64,000 nt of DNA from Halichoerus grypus (GCF_964656455.1 NC_135721.1:87524754-87588753); one strand, 5' to 3'; positions 21,371-33,683 are shown, counted from the stretch's first letter. The notes: a model not told the origin generated them from the sequence alone. Numbers and translations are program-made.

Positions 21371-22804
21371 ATTGGCCTGTTGTGGAAAGGGGGAGGGGGC
21401 AGCCAAGTGGTCCCAGGTTCTTGCCCTAAGAGTTTTATTTACAAGTAAAAAGACCAATTCAAGCTAGATGAAGCAAAAAGGGAGAAATTATGCTAAGGAT
21501 CCAGGGCTGTGTCATAGAACCCAAAGCTGGACCCAGGACAGAGACCAGGGGGGCCTGTGGTGCACGCTTGCAGGAGGGACTCAAGATTCGTGCAAGGGCA
21601 GGGTCACACTGCAGAGAAGGACCTCAGTCAAGTGTGTGCATCCTGGGTTCTTTGCCTGCAAGCAGCCCTGGTCACCTCCTGTGGCCTGGGTGTCCTCCCA
21701 CTGTCCAGGCCCGGGCTCCTCCGGCCACACCACATCAGACACATTCAGGGAGATGATATTCCATAATAAATGCACATTGTCACAAAAAATGTTAAAGATT
21801 TTACAATTCCGTGTTAGAAATAAATATTAATTTGCTTGTGCTGTTTTCTCTTCGTATTTTGGAGCCCATAACATTTCTTTGCAGGACTGAAACATTTTGG
21901 AGGGGCCTTAAAACCAGCGCAGCCTCTGGGCCCCGCGCGGTTGCCCCTCTCAGCTCACCTTAAACCCTCAGCCAACCCGTTCTGATTGCTTCCTCCGCCT
22001 AAGGGCCCCAAGTGAAATCAATCTGATGGTATCTGATGGCCAGATTTGATAAAGGGGCCAGGTAAGAACCGGAGCCGCCTTGGGGACGGTCGGGAATCTC
22101 AAAGCAGACACACATTCTCCATTAGCTGCATCTGAGGAGACCGATTTCAGCAGAATCATTAAATGTTGATGATTCTGCAAATGTCTTTTTGTCTGTGTGT
22201 TGTGTGTGGTGGGGGAAGTAGGGAAGGCTAGTTTTCCTCCGAAACAGAATTAAGCCCCAGCCAAAGGAAGGCAGGAAGATAATCCTGCATATAACCTTAG
22301 AATGACCATGAAATTCAACATTTAAGACTTTTAAGAGAGATTCAGGAGGAAAGGAGAGCTCAGGGAACCACTGAAATACGTGAAGGTCAGGAGGCAGAGA
22401 AAGGAGGTCAAGGAATGCTTTCACAATAAATCAGAGAGAGCGCGAAGACTAAGCTTAGCATTATTTTTCCCCCCAAAGACTTTGTCTCACTGTGTGGCCT
22501 TTTCCAGTTATGTTAAGACACTGGACAATGTCACTGAGTGTCAGGGCATCTTGCTGTATGTAGTCCCCAACCAGACCGAGTCCTGCCTCTCTTTAAGGGT
22601 AGAACACAGCCTGAAGAACTCACAGAGTCCTGGATAAACAGAGAAGCGAACGATCTGACAGAGAGGCTATAAATTTCCCTTGTAATCAGAACGAGTGGCA
22701 GAGCTGAGCTGAGCTGGAGCCCATGTTTCCTGATTCCCATCCCTGAGCTTTGCCCTTACCACCCACTACAGTCATAAGTTGACTCATTTGGGGAAGGCTA
22801 CAGG
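21371..22804. other. Intergenic stretch, no gene recognised
   Basis: Several overlapping frames at 21468-21830 lie in GC-richer sequence without a recognisable product. Their start, 'ttcaagctagatgaagcaaa', looks like a known repeat type but is unassigned. Confidence 0.4.
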
Positions 22805-22816
22805 TGATTTCTACAT

Positions 22817-23018
22817 CCTTTTTTTTTTTTGAAGATTTTATTTATTTATTGGAGACAGAGAGAGATAGTGAGAGAGAGCACAAGCAGGTGGGAGGGGCAG
22901 AGGGAGAAGCAGACTCCCCACTGAGCAGGGAGCCCTACGCGGGGCTCGATCCTAGGACCCTGGGATCATGACCCGAGCTGAAGGCAGACGCTCAACCACT
23001 GTGCCACCCAGGTGCCCC
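22817..23018 (-). mobile_element. Can-SINE
   Basis: Target duplication tgatttctacat at 22805-22816 and 23019-23030. Complete. Confidence 0.94.
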
Positions 23019-23030
23019 TGATTTCTACAT

Positions 23031-24192
23031 TCTGAATAATACTTGGAAATGATCTGCTAACACTAATGCTTTAGAAAGCAAGTACTTACATTTTGTGGTA
23101 TTTCTTTTCTATAAATGTAGAGCTATGTTCAGTGAGTTTTGTTTGTTGAACTACTTCTTTCTGGTTATCTGTCACAGACCGCAAGTGATCAACATAACTC
23201 TGGATCCGGGGAAAATGAATTATGGGCAGTTTTGTGTCATAACAACTTCTTGCTATTACTGAATAGAAAAAAAAATGGCCATGAGCTCAAAGGAGGGGCC
23301 TCTTGATGAATTGGAGGGGGCATGTTCTCAGGTGTAGGTCAGTCACAGGGAATGTTCACCCTCTTGGTTCTCTTCATTGCTTTCCTGAGCAGTTCAGACC
23401 ACGGGCACCTCTTCTGTCAGAGGAGGCATTGCTAATGATCCTCCCCTGAGAGGAGAGCCTCCAGGGGTCAGGAGTTTCCCAGCTCAACATGGCGGCCGTT
23501 ATCAGAATAAGGTCATCCTTATCCTGCCTCAAGCCCAGAGTAGCCTGTCATCATGGCCTCCTCCCTCGCCGAGTGAAAGCACTGTGGTGCCACGGCGAGG
23601 ACTCTGCGGGGGGACAGGAGGCTTCAGTTCCACTGTGCCCCCCGCAGACCTGCCCCTTAACTACTTTCTGAAGGAGCTGCAGGCAGAGATGAGGGACTAC
23701 CTATTCCACAAGGCCCTGGCCCGCTGGCTGCTCAGCAGAGGGCTAGGGCGTGGGAGGGAATCCTGAAGGTTGACAGCTTCCTGCATGGGGAGACAACCAC
23801 GCCTGACAGGAAACCATCCCTGCTTGGAAAACCCCATGTTTCAGACCTTCCGTGAAGTCAGACTGCCTTTTATTCCAATCCTATTTCTCTGAGTGAATGC
23901 GGAGCCAAGGAACTGGGACCGGAGAGGGGAGTGAGGATGACCCTGAATGGGGGAATGTCAACAGCTCAACAGCTGTGCACGGGAAGCTCTCCAAATCTGT
24001 TTATTGCTTGTGACTTGAATGTTTGTGCCACTTGAAGGGGCTGAAGAAACTTATGGCATTAGAGTGAAAGCCAGAACAGGGGCCAAAGCCTGAAGGATGG
24101 CCTTTGATGAGACAGCCCTGAGTTTTCAGATGGTAGCATCAAATGGGGGAGAGAGAGATGCCAGGGTACCCCAAAACTGTCACGCATCCACT
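23031..24192. other. Intergenic stretch with GC-rich block
   Basis: Between 23489 and 23766 the sequence is GC-richer and begins with 'aacatggcggccgtt', a start context common in housekeeping genes. Two overlapping 60-codon frames follow (MAAVIRIRSSL..., and ...NYFLKELQAEMRDYLF...). I could not match either to a family. A decayed pseudogene is possible, but no gene is called. Confidence 0.3.
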
Positions 24193-24620
24193 GATTCATT
24201 TATTAAACATCTCCAGTGGGTAGCCACCAGGCTAGGCGCTGGGGAGAGAAGTGACGAGAACCCAGACCTGCTTCTAGGAGCTCACAGAACAGCAACAGCC
24301 ACATGAAAGAGGCACAGGCTAACAGGGAAGGCATCCCGTGAAGCTGGGGGTGAGGACGAGTTTGCCAGATATAGAGGAGTGGAAGGGATGGGGAGAGGAT
24401 GGGCATTTCTGGCTGAGGGAACAGCAGTGTGAAGGTGATAAGCTGGGGTGGGGGGTGGGGCACGTACAGGGCTCTGCATTCAGTGTGGCTGGCACACAGT
24501 CCTTATCTTCCAGTTAGGGTCTGTTGTGATAGTCCAGATAAGAGGTGACGAGGGCCTCAAATCAGAGTGGCAATGGAGGTGGAGAGGGGAGGAGGTAAAG
24601 AGAGATACTAAGGAGGGTAA
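24193..24620 (+). mobile_element. Old mammalian interspersed repeat, unassigned
   Basis: 'ccaggctaggcgctggggag', 'tctaggagctcacagaacag', 'ggctgagggaacagcagtgt' and 'gataagaggtgacgagggcc' occur in the order of the widespread 'gtgctaggcgctggggat' repeat type, like the blocks at 20.8 and 56.2 kb. Confidence 0.45.
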
Positions 24621-24641
24621 GCAACAAAGTATCATGAGTAG

Positions 24642-24847
24642 GGATGCCTGGGTGGCTCAGTCAGTTAAGCCTCTGCCTTCGGCTCAGGTCATGATCCCAG
24701 GGTCCTGGGATCGAGTCCCACATCGGGCTCCCTGCTCAGCGGGGAGCCCGCTTCTCCCTCTGCCTGCCGCTCCCCCTGCTTGTGCTCTCTCTCCTCTCTC
24801 TCAATCGCTCTCTGACAAATAAATACATAAAATCTTAAAAAAAAAAG
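24642..24847 (+). mobile_element. Can-SINE
   Basis: Target duplication tcatgagtag at 24632-24641 and 24848-24857. Head 'ggatgcctgggtggctcag'. Complete. Confidence 0.94.
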
Positions 24848-24857
24848 TCATGAGTAG

Positions 24858-26689
24858 CGTGTTGCTGACTTGATTAAAAGTCCAAACAGCTGTGACCAAG
24901 AGGCCCTAACTTGCAATGGCTCAAAGCAGAAACATCTTTCTTTCTCACTCACAGTCCACACAGGGATCAGCAGGAGGTCTGCTCCACACAGTCACTCAGG
25001 GCTGATGGTCACCTTGCCATTTCCCACACCCGGCTTCCCAAGAGGCCCCGGTCAGTACCATTCAGCTAGAAGGAAGGGGGCAAAGGGAATGGCCTTACAG
25101 ACCAGTTCCGGAATTGGCCTCCATGACTTCTGCTTACTTCCCCAGGGGGCACTTGGTCTCATGGCCACTCCAGGCTGCAAGGGAGTCTGAGAAATGTGCT
25201 CAGCCTTGAGTCCAGGGAGAAGGGAGGACTAGGTTTTGGTGGACAGCCAGCAGTCTCTCCCCTGGTAGGTAATGACAGCTTTAATCAGAATGGGGACATC
25301 TGAAAAGAAAACTAGGTCCTTGAAAGTTCAGCTCACCTCTCGCATGTCCAGGACCCTTTGGAATTCCCCAAGCCTCCCTAGAGAGCAGGCTTTTCACTCT
25401 GCAGACTGCCTCCTCCTCATCTCCCAGGGATGAGAGAGCAGTGAATCAGAAGTCCTGGGGCCAAGTTTGAAGTTCCTTTCTTTGGATCAAGTGTGAACTT
25501 CTCGTGGCTCTGTTTTTAAAGTCACGCTCTTCTTCTGTGAGGGTATTGGGATCAATTGAGCTAGGTGTCCAGTTAAAGAAAGTACACTCAAGAAATAGCT
25601 TGCCCATTGGCAATATGAAAATGTTATGTTTATGATTTTCGAAGAAGATAAAGCCCAGCCTTCCAGTAATAAAAACTACAAATATGCCTGCTAAAAGAGA
25701 GTTCTCAGGAACATCCTGGACAGGACATTACCTTAGGCAACTCTGGTGGACAAAACCCCACATATATCTCATCTGAGGTAACACTGGGGGAAAAAACCTT
25801 GACAATTTGAGCCTACAGGATTTTTTTTAAGGGGGTTCTGTTTTTCCTTATTCATAAGCTTGCCTGGCCTTTTCCTGAAGTTGTATTAGTGGCTAGAGAT
25901 AAATTCTGAGTGTTGGAATTTTGGTGAACATAGAAGAATGACACCTTGGACTATTCATGGTTAGATACCTCCTGCCCTTTTCAGATAATGCTCTAGAGAC
26001 CTGTTCTGAGAGGTAAATACACCCAGCCATAAAACACTTCTAAAGGTTTACTAAATAATCCAGCCCAGAGAGAACTGATTTTTAACCTTCATGTCTCAAG
26101 CCAAAGGAATCAACCTCTGATTCCAGAAGTTGGGATCTGTACATAGCAAGCTTTATCAGAGAAAGGGTATAAATTACAGAACAGGGAGTTCCATACATCC
26201 CTGAAAACGGGCTCCATGGACGGCAGCCACGTCTCCTATGCTTGAAGTTAGCCTCGGCCATAATTAATAGTCACCAGGACAATCCAGCATTAGGGCAAAT
26301 CCCAGAGGGTCCTTGGCTTCTGTAAGTATGTTTCTCATGTAGGCAATTTTGTCCCATAATTTTTTTTTTTCAAGGAAGGAGCTTGGGATATAACGTCATA
26401 GATAGTGCAGTTTGTGTGCACAATGCTAGGGGGGAAAAAAGCCTCCCCTTTTTTGCAGCTGTTGAGCAAACAGAAACAGTTGGTCTCCTTGCTTCTTTAT
26501 TCCATTTCCCTTTTCTTTTGTTCACCTTAGGGAGGCTGCTTAGAGCTTGTTCACACGTCTTAAGTGAGTGCATTCAGGCAAAGGAGTGGGCAGAAAGGAA
26601 AGGAAGATGAGAGCTAGGTGATGAAGAGCCAATAGGGAGACTTTGTAGGGACGTTTTAAAGATTTCTGCTATAAGGAAACCATTTTTTC
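24858..26689. other. Intergenic stretch, no gene recognised
   Basis: At 24880-25190 'caatggctcaaagcagaaac' and 'tttctcactcacagtc' look like an old interspersed repeat, related in type to the one at 53980. The rest appears unique. Frames are under 110 codons. Confidence 0.4.
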
Positions 26690-27355
26690 CCCATTAAACA
26701 TTCAGCAATATAACTCCATTTCAAAATGGTCATGAAAATTCCATTTAGAATGGCATCTAAAGCAATAAAATACTTAGGAATAAGTTTAACAAAAGAAGTG
26801 CACGATTTGTTTAATGAAAACTACAAATATTGTTGAAAGAAATTAAAGAGGACTGAAGTAAGTGGAAAGACATCTCATGTTCGTGCACTGGAAGATTTAA
26901 TACTGTTAAGATGGCAATAGTACTCAAAATGATCTATTGATTCGATGCAATTCCTATCAGAAGCCCAGATGGCTTTTTTGCAGAAATTGACAAGCTGATC
27001 TCAAATTCCTATGGGAACGCAAGAGACTTAAAGTAGCAAAAACAATTTTGAAGAAGAGAAGAGCAAAATTGGAGAACTCACACTTTCTGATTTCAAGACT
27101 TACTACAAAGCTACAAAAATCAGGACTGTGTAATACTAGCATAGGCATAAACACATAAATCAATGAAATAGAATTGAAAGTCCAGAAATAAACTCAGTAC
27201 CTTTATGGTCAATTGATTTTCAACTAGTGTGCCAAGACAGTTTAATGGGGAGAGAATAGTCTTATCAACCAATGGTTCTGGGACAACTGGATGCTTAATA
27301 TGCCAAAGAATGAAGTTGGACCCTTACCTCACACCATATACAAAAATGAACTCAA

Positions 27356-27553
27356 GGGGCGCCTGGGTGGCTCAGTCATTGGCGTCTGCCTTCGGCTCGG
27401 GTCATGGTCCCAGGGTCCTGGGATCGAGCCCCGCATCAGGCTCCCTGCTTGGCGGGAAGCCTGCTTCTCCCTCTCCCACTCCCCCTGCTTGTGTTCCCTC
27501 TCTCGCTTTGTCTCTCTCTGTCAAATAAATAAATAAAATCTTTAAAAAAAAAA
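27356..27553 (+). mobile_element. Can-SINE in L1
   Basis: Target duplication gaactcaa at 27348-27355 and 27554-27561. Complete, with tail 'caaataaataaataaaatct'. Confidence 0.95.
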
Positions 27554-27827
27554 GAACTCAAAATGGATCAAAAACATAAATCTTAAGAGTTAAAACTATA
27601 AAGCTCTTAGAAGCGCAGATAGTTATAAATCTTTGTGACCTTCAATTAGGCAATGGTTTCTCATATATGACACCAACAGTATAAGCAACAAAAAAGAAAA
27701 AAAAACAGATAAACTGGGCATGACAAAAGTGAAAAACTTTTGTGTTTCAAAAGATATCATCAAAAAAGTGAAAAGACACTCACAATGGGAGACAACTTTT
27801 ACAAATCATACATCAGATAAAGGACTT

Positions 27828-28195
27828 TGTTGTGGACTGAACTGTATTCTCCCCATATTCAAATTTGAAGCCCTAACCCCCATGTGTTTGTAAGTGAAAA
27901 GGGGCCTTTAAAGAGGTCATTAAGGTTAAATGAGATCGTAAGGGTGGACCCTAACCCAATATGATTGATGTCCTTATAAGAAGAGGAAGACACACCAGGG
28001 ATGTGGGCACATGGAGGAAAAAGTCCACGTGAGGACACTGTCTGCAAGGCAAGGAGAAAGGTCCCACCAGAAACCAATCCCACTGGCACCTTGATCTTGG
28101 ACTTCCAGGCTCCAGAACCATTTGAAAATATATTTCTATTGTTTAAGCCCCCCATTCTGTGGTATTTTGTTTTGACAGCCCGAGCAGACCATTAC
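27828..28195 (+). mobile_element. MaLR-type LTR (MLT1-like), solo
   Basis: Begins 'tgttgtggactgaactgtat' and contains 'aagccctaacccccatgtg', 'gatgtccttataagaagagg' and 'taccttgatcttgg'-like 'gcaccttgatcttggacttc'. Flanked by ggactt at 27822-27827 and 28196-28201. L1 sequence continues on both sides. No internal sequence is present. Confidence 0.8.
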
Positions 28196-28917
28196 GGACT
28201 TTTACCTTGAATATACAAAGAACTATTACAAGTCAAAAATACGAAGACAGCCCAATTTAAAAATGGGCAGTGGATCTGTCTAGTTTTCTAAAAAAAAATA
28301 TACAAATGACCAATAAGCACTTGAAAAGATGCTCAGTATCATAACCATTAGGAAAACATAAATCAAAACCATAATGAGAGGCCACTTCACAATGACTATC
28401 CCACTGTGATATCACTACCACATCCACATTGGCTATAATCAAAAAGACAGAGACAAGTGTTAGTAAGGTATGGAGAAGTTGGAACCCTCATGCATTGCTT
28501 GAAGAGCTATAAAGCAATGCAGCCGCTGTGGAGGACAGTTTGGCAGTTCCTCCAACAGCTCAACAGAGTTGCCATATGACGCAGCAATTGTACTCCTAGG
28601 TATGTATCCAAGAGGACTAAAAGCCTGTACCCACGAGAAAACTTGTGTGTATGAATGTCCACAGCAGCATTATCTGTAAGGGCTAAAAGATGGCAACAAC
28701 CCAAATGTCCATCAACTGGTGAACAGATGAACAAACTGTGGTATGTACACGTAACGGAATAACATTCATCATAAAAATGAAGTACTGAATGCTGTAATGT
28801 GGATGAGTCTTGAAAACACTACGCTAATCAAAAGAAGCCAGACACAAAAGGCATCATATTGTATCATTCCATGTATATAAAATACCCAGAATAGGCAACT
28901 CTGTAGAATATTGGTGT

Positions 28918-29083
28918 GGCGCACCTGGGTGGCTCAGTCGGTTAAGTGTCCCACTCTTGAGTTCGGCTCAGGTCATGATCTCAGGGTCATGAGATTGAGC
29001 CCCATGTTGGGCTCTGCACTGGCATGGAGCCTGCTTAAGACTCTTTCTCTCCCTCTCCCTCTGCCCCTCCCCGCACCCCCCAG
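28918..29083 (+). mobile_element. Can-SINE lacking its A-rich tail
   Basis: Target duplication attggtgt at 28910-28917 and 29084-29091. The copy stops after a C-rich run ('cccgcaccccccag') without the usual AATAAA/poly-A end. Confidence 0.92.
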
Positions 29084-29312
29084 ATTGGTGTTTGCCAGGG
29101 GCTGGGAGAAATGGGGAATGGGAATGACTCTAATGGGTACAGGGTTTCTTTTAGAATATTCGATGAAAATGTTCTGCCATTAGATAGTAGGGATGGTTGT
29201 ACAACCTTGTGAATATACTCAAAACCATTGCATTTTGTCCTTTAAACAGGTAAATTTTATGATGTGTGAATTATATCTTATAAGGTTGTTATTTAAAAAA
29301 GTAAAAAAAGTT

Positions 29313-29520
29313 GGGGCGCCTGGGTGGCTCAGTTGGTTAAGCGACTGCCTTCGGCTCAGGTCATGATCCTGGAGTCCCTGGATCGAGTCCCGCATCGGGC
29401 TCCCTGCTCGGCAGGGAGTCTGCTTCGTCCTCTGACCCTATCCCCTCTCATGTGTTCTCTCTCTCTCATTCTCTCTCTCTCAAATAAATAAATAAAATCT
29501 TAAAAAAAAAAAAAAAAAAA
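29313..29520 (+). mobile_element. Can-SINE, young 'gactgcc' variant
   Basis: Target duplication gtaaaaaaagtt at 29301-29312 and 29521-29532. Same subfamily as the mirror pair at 10.2-10.6 kb, but it differs from that pair at several positions. Confidence 0.95.
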
Positions 29521-29532
29521 GTAAAAAAAGTT

Positions 29533-30060
29533 TATGCATCTATACAAATTAAAGGGATTTTCAAAATGTAAATATAGTAGCCATCATAGTATTTGGTCCA
29601 CTATGTTAAAATACTTCGGGAAATCTCCAGGCCACAGAATTTGATTTTTCTTTGTCTTTTTGCTTCCCTGGCCTTTCTCTCCCTTCCCTGTATGATAAAC
29701 TCGATCTGATAATGGTTTTTTCCCATTTTACTTCTCTGTCTAGAGCCACACCCAGAAGGTGTGTTCTCAGCAAACAGCAGGTGCTCCTCTTACCCGCCCC
29801 CATACATTCTGAGGAGGGCAGAGGTCAGGGCTGTGCTGGCCTGTAAGGTCTCGTGCTCACCTCCCTCTGCAGGCCTGAGCAAGTGGCCCACCTCTCCTTT
29901 TTGCAAAGATTACACCACATGGTCTCAACATTCAAAGAACTTGCATCAGACGCATATAAAATGTGGATGATAACATGTGTTTGAGGACATGGGACTGAAG
30001 GCGGGTGGATGGGAGATGGTTTTCAATGTGTATCATTTTGCACTGTTAGAGTTTTTACCA
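29533..30060. other. Intergenic stretch, nothing recognised
   Basis: Short overlapping frames only. No repeat or RNA feature recognised. Confidence 0.4.
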
Positions 30061-30463
30061 TGTGTTGAGGATAGAATTGTATCCCCCACCCCAAATTCAT
30101 ATGTTGAAGTCGTAACTTCCAGTACACCCCCAGAATGTGGTTGTATTTGGAGACAGAACCTTTAAAGAGGTAATTAAGGATAAATGACGTCATATTGCGG
30201 GGCCCAAACCAAATATGATTGGCATCCTTATCAGTAGAGGAAGAGACACCAGGGATGTGGGTGCACAGAGGAAAGGCCATGTGAGGACACAGTGGGAAGT
30301 TGGCCATCTGCAAATCAAAGAGAGAAACCTTATCAGAAACCAACCCTTCCAGCACCTTGATCTTGGATTTCTAGCCTCCTGAATTGTGAGGAAAAAAAAT
30401 GTTTGCTGTTCAAGCTACTAGTCTGTGGTATCTTGTTTTGGCAGCCCTAGCAAAGTATCAACA
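30061..30463 (+). mobile_element. MaLR-type LTR (MLT1-like)
   Basis: 'attcatatgttgaagtcgta', 'atgtggttgtatttggagac', 'agaggaagagacaccaggga' and 'ttggcagccctagcaaagta' follow the MLT1 order from 5' to 3'. No clear target duplication. Confidence 0.78.
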
Positions 30464-30558
30464 CTTTGGAATATGTTTTTTGTTTTGTTTTGTTTTTCCC
30501 CTAAGTATAATCATGGCAATACAAAAGAACTTACAATCTAATTTAAAAACACAATACT

Positions 30559-30767
30559 GGGGCGCCTGGGTGGCTCAGTCGGTTGAGCGTCTGCCTTCGA
30601 CTCAGGTCATGATCCCAATGTCCTGGGATCGAGCCCCGCATCGGGATCCCTGCTCAGCAGAGAGCCTGCTTCTCCCTCTCCCTCTGCTGCTCCCTCTGCC
30701 TACTTGTGCTCTCTCTCTATCTCTCTGTCAAATAAATAAATAAAATCTTTAAAAAAAATAAAAAAAT
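30559..30767 (+). mobile_element. Can-SINE
   Basis: Exact 14-bp target duplication aaaaacacaatact at 30545-30558 and 30768-30781. Complete. Confidence 0.95.
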
Positions 30768-30781
30768 AAAAACACAATACT

Positions 30782-31105
30782 ATAGACTGAATGTTTTTGT
30801 CTACCCTTCCCCCAAATTCATATATTAAAACCTAATCCCCAGTGTGATGTAATTAGGTGGTGGGTCCTTTGGGAGGTGATTAGGTCATGAGCTTCATGAA
30901 TAGGATTAGTGCTGGTATAAATGAGACGCCAGAAAACTCCCTCGCCCCATCTGCCATGGGATGACCCAGTGAAAGATTGCTGTCTGTCCAGCACCTTGAC
31001 CATGGACTTCCCAGCCTTCAGCACTATGGGAAAGAATTTCTATTGTATATAAGCCACCCGCCCTATGGTATTTTTGTGATAGCAGCCTGAATGGACTAAG
31101 ATATA
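30782..31105 (+). mobile_element. MaLR-type LTR (MST/MLT1-like)
   Basis: 'agactgaatgtttttgtcta', 'ggtgggtcctttgggaggtg', 'gaataggattagtgctggta' and 'gcagcctgaatggactaaga'. Same orientation as the two LTRs to its left. Confidence 0.78.
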
Positions 31106-32328
31106 TGAAGAGATAATGAATAAATGCAGTGAGGTAATACATTGTTAATTGTCAAATGAACGGGATGGAGAGAGTAGTAGTCTCCTTATTCCTACTCTCA
31201 AGCTTTCCAGCTTTCCACAGGCCTTCCTCGGGCAGGCCTCCTTGTCTGTGCTCACTGTGTGTCCTCCTCTTTCCCTTGTCCCACCTCTGAAGTCCCGGCT
31301 TCAGCTGACACCTGCTTGGGAAGGAAGCCTTTCCCATTAACCCAGAGCATGATCTTGTCTTCCTCTAGACTCTAAGGGAAATCACTGCCTCTAAGGATTT
31401 GGTCTTATTCCCACTTATTTTATAATGTCTGTGAAGACTGGGCCCATCCTATGAGACTGGAAAGCTCTCCCTGAAAGCATTTTGCTTGGTTGACTGAGTC
31501 TAACAGGCACCTCCAACCAGAACAGGAAAGGATAAAACCCAATCAATTTCTTCTACTTGGTTGCTTTGGTTAAAAAGAAATGTCTTAATTTCTGTAAGTA
31601 TGTGTTTAAAAGGCTAGATCTAAGAATAGGAGTTTTTAAATGCTTATATAGAATTCTTCTTAGTCTTTACTGAAATATAATCTTCCCAAAGGTAACATCA
31701 TACTTTCATGCAAATATAAAATGAAAATGTCAAAGATTTATTCAACTCACTAATTAATGAGGGAACAATTAAGATGTTGTGGTTAATAAAATACTACAAG
31801 TATTTGCAAAACTTCATTATACATCAACAACTTAATACATTGCTCGTTTATATACAGAACTGGATAATGTCCAACATGGACATAAGCTGTAACCTTTGGG
31901 GTTATCTGTTCCATGGGACAGAAATAAATTTGCATTACACGAGACAAAAATCTACAAGTTACCCTTTGTCCCTCTGGACTTGTAAAGCAGCCCTGACGAC
32001 GAAATGCCAAGCCTCATATGCTGAAGCAAAGGAACACCTGGTAATTTATTTTGCTCATTTCCAAGCATCTAAAACAATGCCCAGTCCCTTAGGATGGGGG
32101 TTGGTGGATGTACCAAACTGAGAAATGGGAGTTAGTGCTACCAGAGGTCCAAACCTTCCTTGTAGGTATTAGGCGATGGGGAAGAATCTGTGAATCTTGG
32201 TTACTTATCTTTCCACATCCCCAGCAACCAAAATAGATAATTTAAGGTTGGCTATTGGTTTTCTTATGGGTAAAGTGAGGAAATTACAGGCCTCAGCCAT
32301 CTGGAATTAAATTAATCATTTCCATCTT
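31106..32328. other. Intergenic stretch, no gene recognised
   Basis: Contains one copy of an unassigned repeat at 31654-31778. A 115-codon frame at 31774-32121 has no recognisable motif and overlaps a - strand frame. Confidence 0.4.
31654..31778 (+). repeat. Unassigned repeat, copy 1 of 2
   Basis: Shares 'ctaattaatgagggaacaat' followed by 'taagatgtt', and the upstream order 'ttcttctta', 'gaaatataat' and 'ataaaatgaa', with 39789-39916. Roughly two thirds of positions match by eye over about 125 bp. No family named. Confidence 0.5.
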
Positions 32329-32342
32329 TAAATGTGATTTTT

Positions 32343-32567
32343 CTTATATTTATTTATTTATTTGTTTGTTTTATTTGAGAGGGAGAGAGAGAGAGAGAGC
32401 ATGTGAGCATGGGGAGGGGCAGAGGGAGAGGAATAGGAGGAAGTCCTAAGCAGACTCTGTGCTGAGCGTGGAGCCCAATGCAGGGCTCGATCTCACGACC
32501 CTGAGATCATGATGTGAGCCGAAACCAAGAGGCAGATGCTTAACTGACTGCACCACCCAGGTACCCC
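32343..32567 (-). mobile_element. Can-SINE, first of two at one target
   Basis: Flanked by taaatgtgattttt at 32329-32342 and taaatgtgatcttt at 32568-32581. Longer variant with the insertion 'gaaaccaaga'. Confidence 0.93.
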
Positions 32568-32584
32568 TAAATGTGATCTTTCTA

Positions 32585-32788
32585 GGGGTGCCTGGGTGGC
32601 TCAGTTAGTTGAGCATCCAACTCTTGGTTTTGGCCCAGGTCATGATCTCAGGGTCCTGAGATGAAGCCCTGCATTGGGCTCTGTGCGTGATGTGGAGTCA
32701 CTTGGGATTCTCTCTCTCCCTCTCCCTTTGCCCCTCCCCTCCACTCATGCTCTCACTCTAAAAATAAATAAATAAATCTTTAAAAAAA
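32585..32788 (+). mobile_element. Can-SINE, second at the same target
   Basis: Opposite orientation to its neighbour. Its flanks, taaatgtgatctttcta (32568-32584) and taaatgtgatttttcta (32789-32805), reuse the duplication already made by the other SINE. Confidence 0.93.
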
Positions 32789-33683
32789 TAAATGTGATTT
32801 TTCTAAACTCTTCTACTCATTTCTCTAATTCCTGCTCACTCTTTAAAATGAAAAACAAAAGTTTACTTATCACAGTACATACTTTTATAAGACATATCTT
32901 TCTTAGACCTAAATATGAGACCCGAAACCATAAAAATCCTAGAAGAGAGCACAAGCAGTAATTTCTCTGACATTGGTCATAGCAACATTTTTCTAGATCT
33001 GCCTCCTGGGGCAAAGGAAATAAAAGCCAAAATAAACTATGGGGACTACATCAAAACAAAAAGCTTCTGCACAGTGAAGAAAATGATCAGCAGAACTAAA
33101 AGAAAACCTACTGAAGGGGAGAAGATATTTGCAAATGACATATCCAATAAAGGGTTAGTATCAAAATATATAAAGAACTTATACAACTCAACACCCCAAA
33201 CCACAAATAATCCAGTTAAAAAATGGGCAGAAGACATGAACAGACATTTCTCCAAAGAAGACATTCAGATGGCCAACAGACACATGAAAAGATGCTGAAC
33301 ATCACTCATCATCAGGGAAATGCAAATCAAAACTACAATGAGATGTCACTTCTTACCTGTCAGAATGGCTAAAATCAACAACACAAGAAACAACAGGTGT
33401 TGGCCAGGATGTTGGAAAACAAGGAACCCTCATGCACTGTCGGTGGGAATGCAAACTGTTGCAGCAGCTGTGGAAAGAGTATGGAGGTTCCACAAAAAAT
33501 TAAAAATAGAACTACTGTATGACCCAGGAATCACATTACTAGGTATTTACCCAAAGAATACAAAAACACTAATTCAAAAGGATACATGCATCACTATGTT
33601 TATCACAGCAGTATTTACAATATCAAAATTATGGAAAAAGCCCAAGTATCCATCGATAGATGAATGAATAAAGAAGATGTGAT

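Larger units (their letters stand above)
26690..29312 (+). mobile_element. Old L1 3' half with three insertions
   Basis: Sense ORF2 runs from 'aatggcatctaaagcaataa' through 'ttctgggacaactggatgct' and 'caaatgtccatcaactggtg'. It then enters the 3' UTR ('ttgtgaatatactcaaaacc', 'gtgtgaattatatcttataa'). It is broken by a SINE (27356), a MaLR LTR (27828) and a tailless SINE (28918), with another SINE in its A-rich end (29313). Many stops; inactive. Confidence 0.85.
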
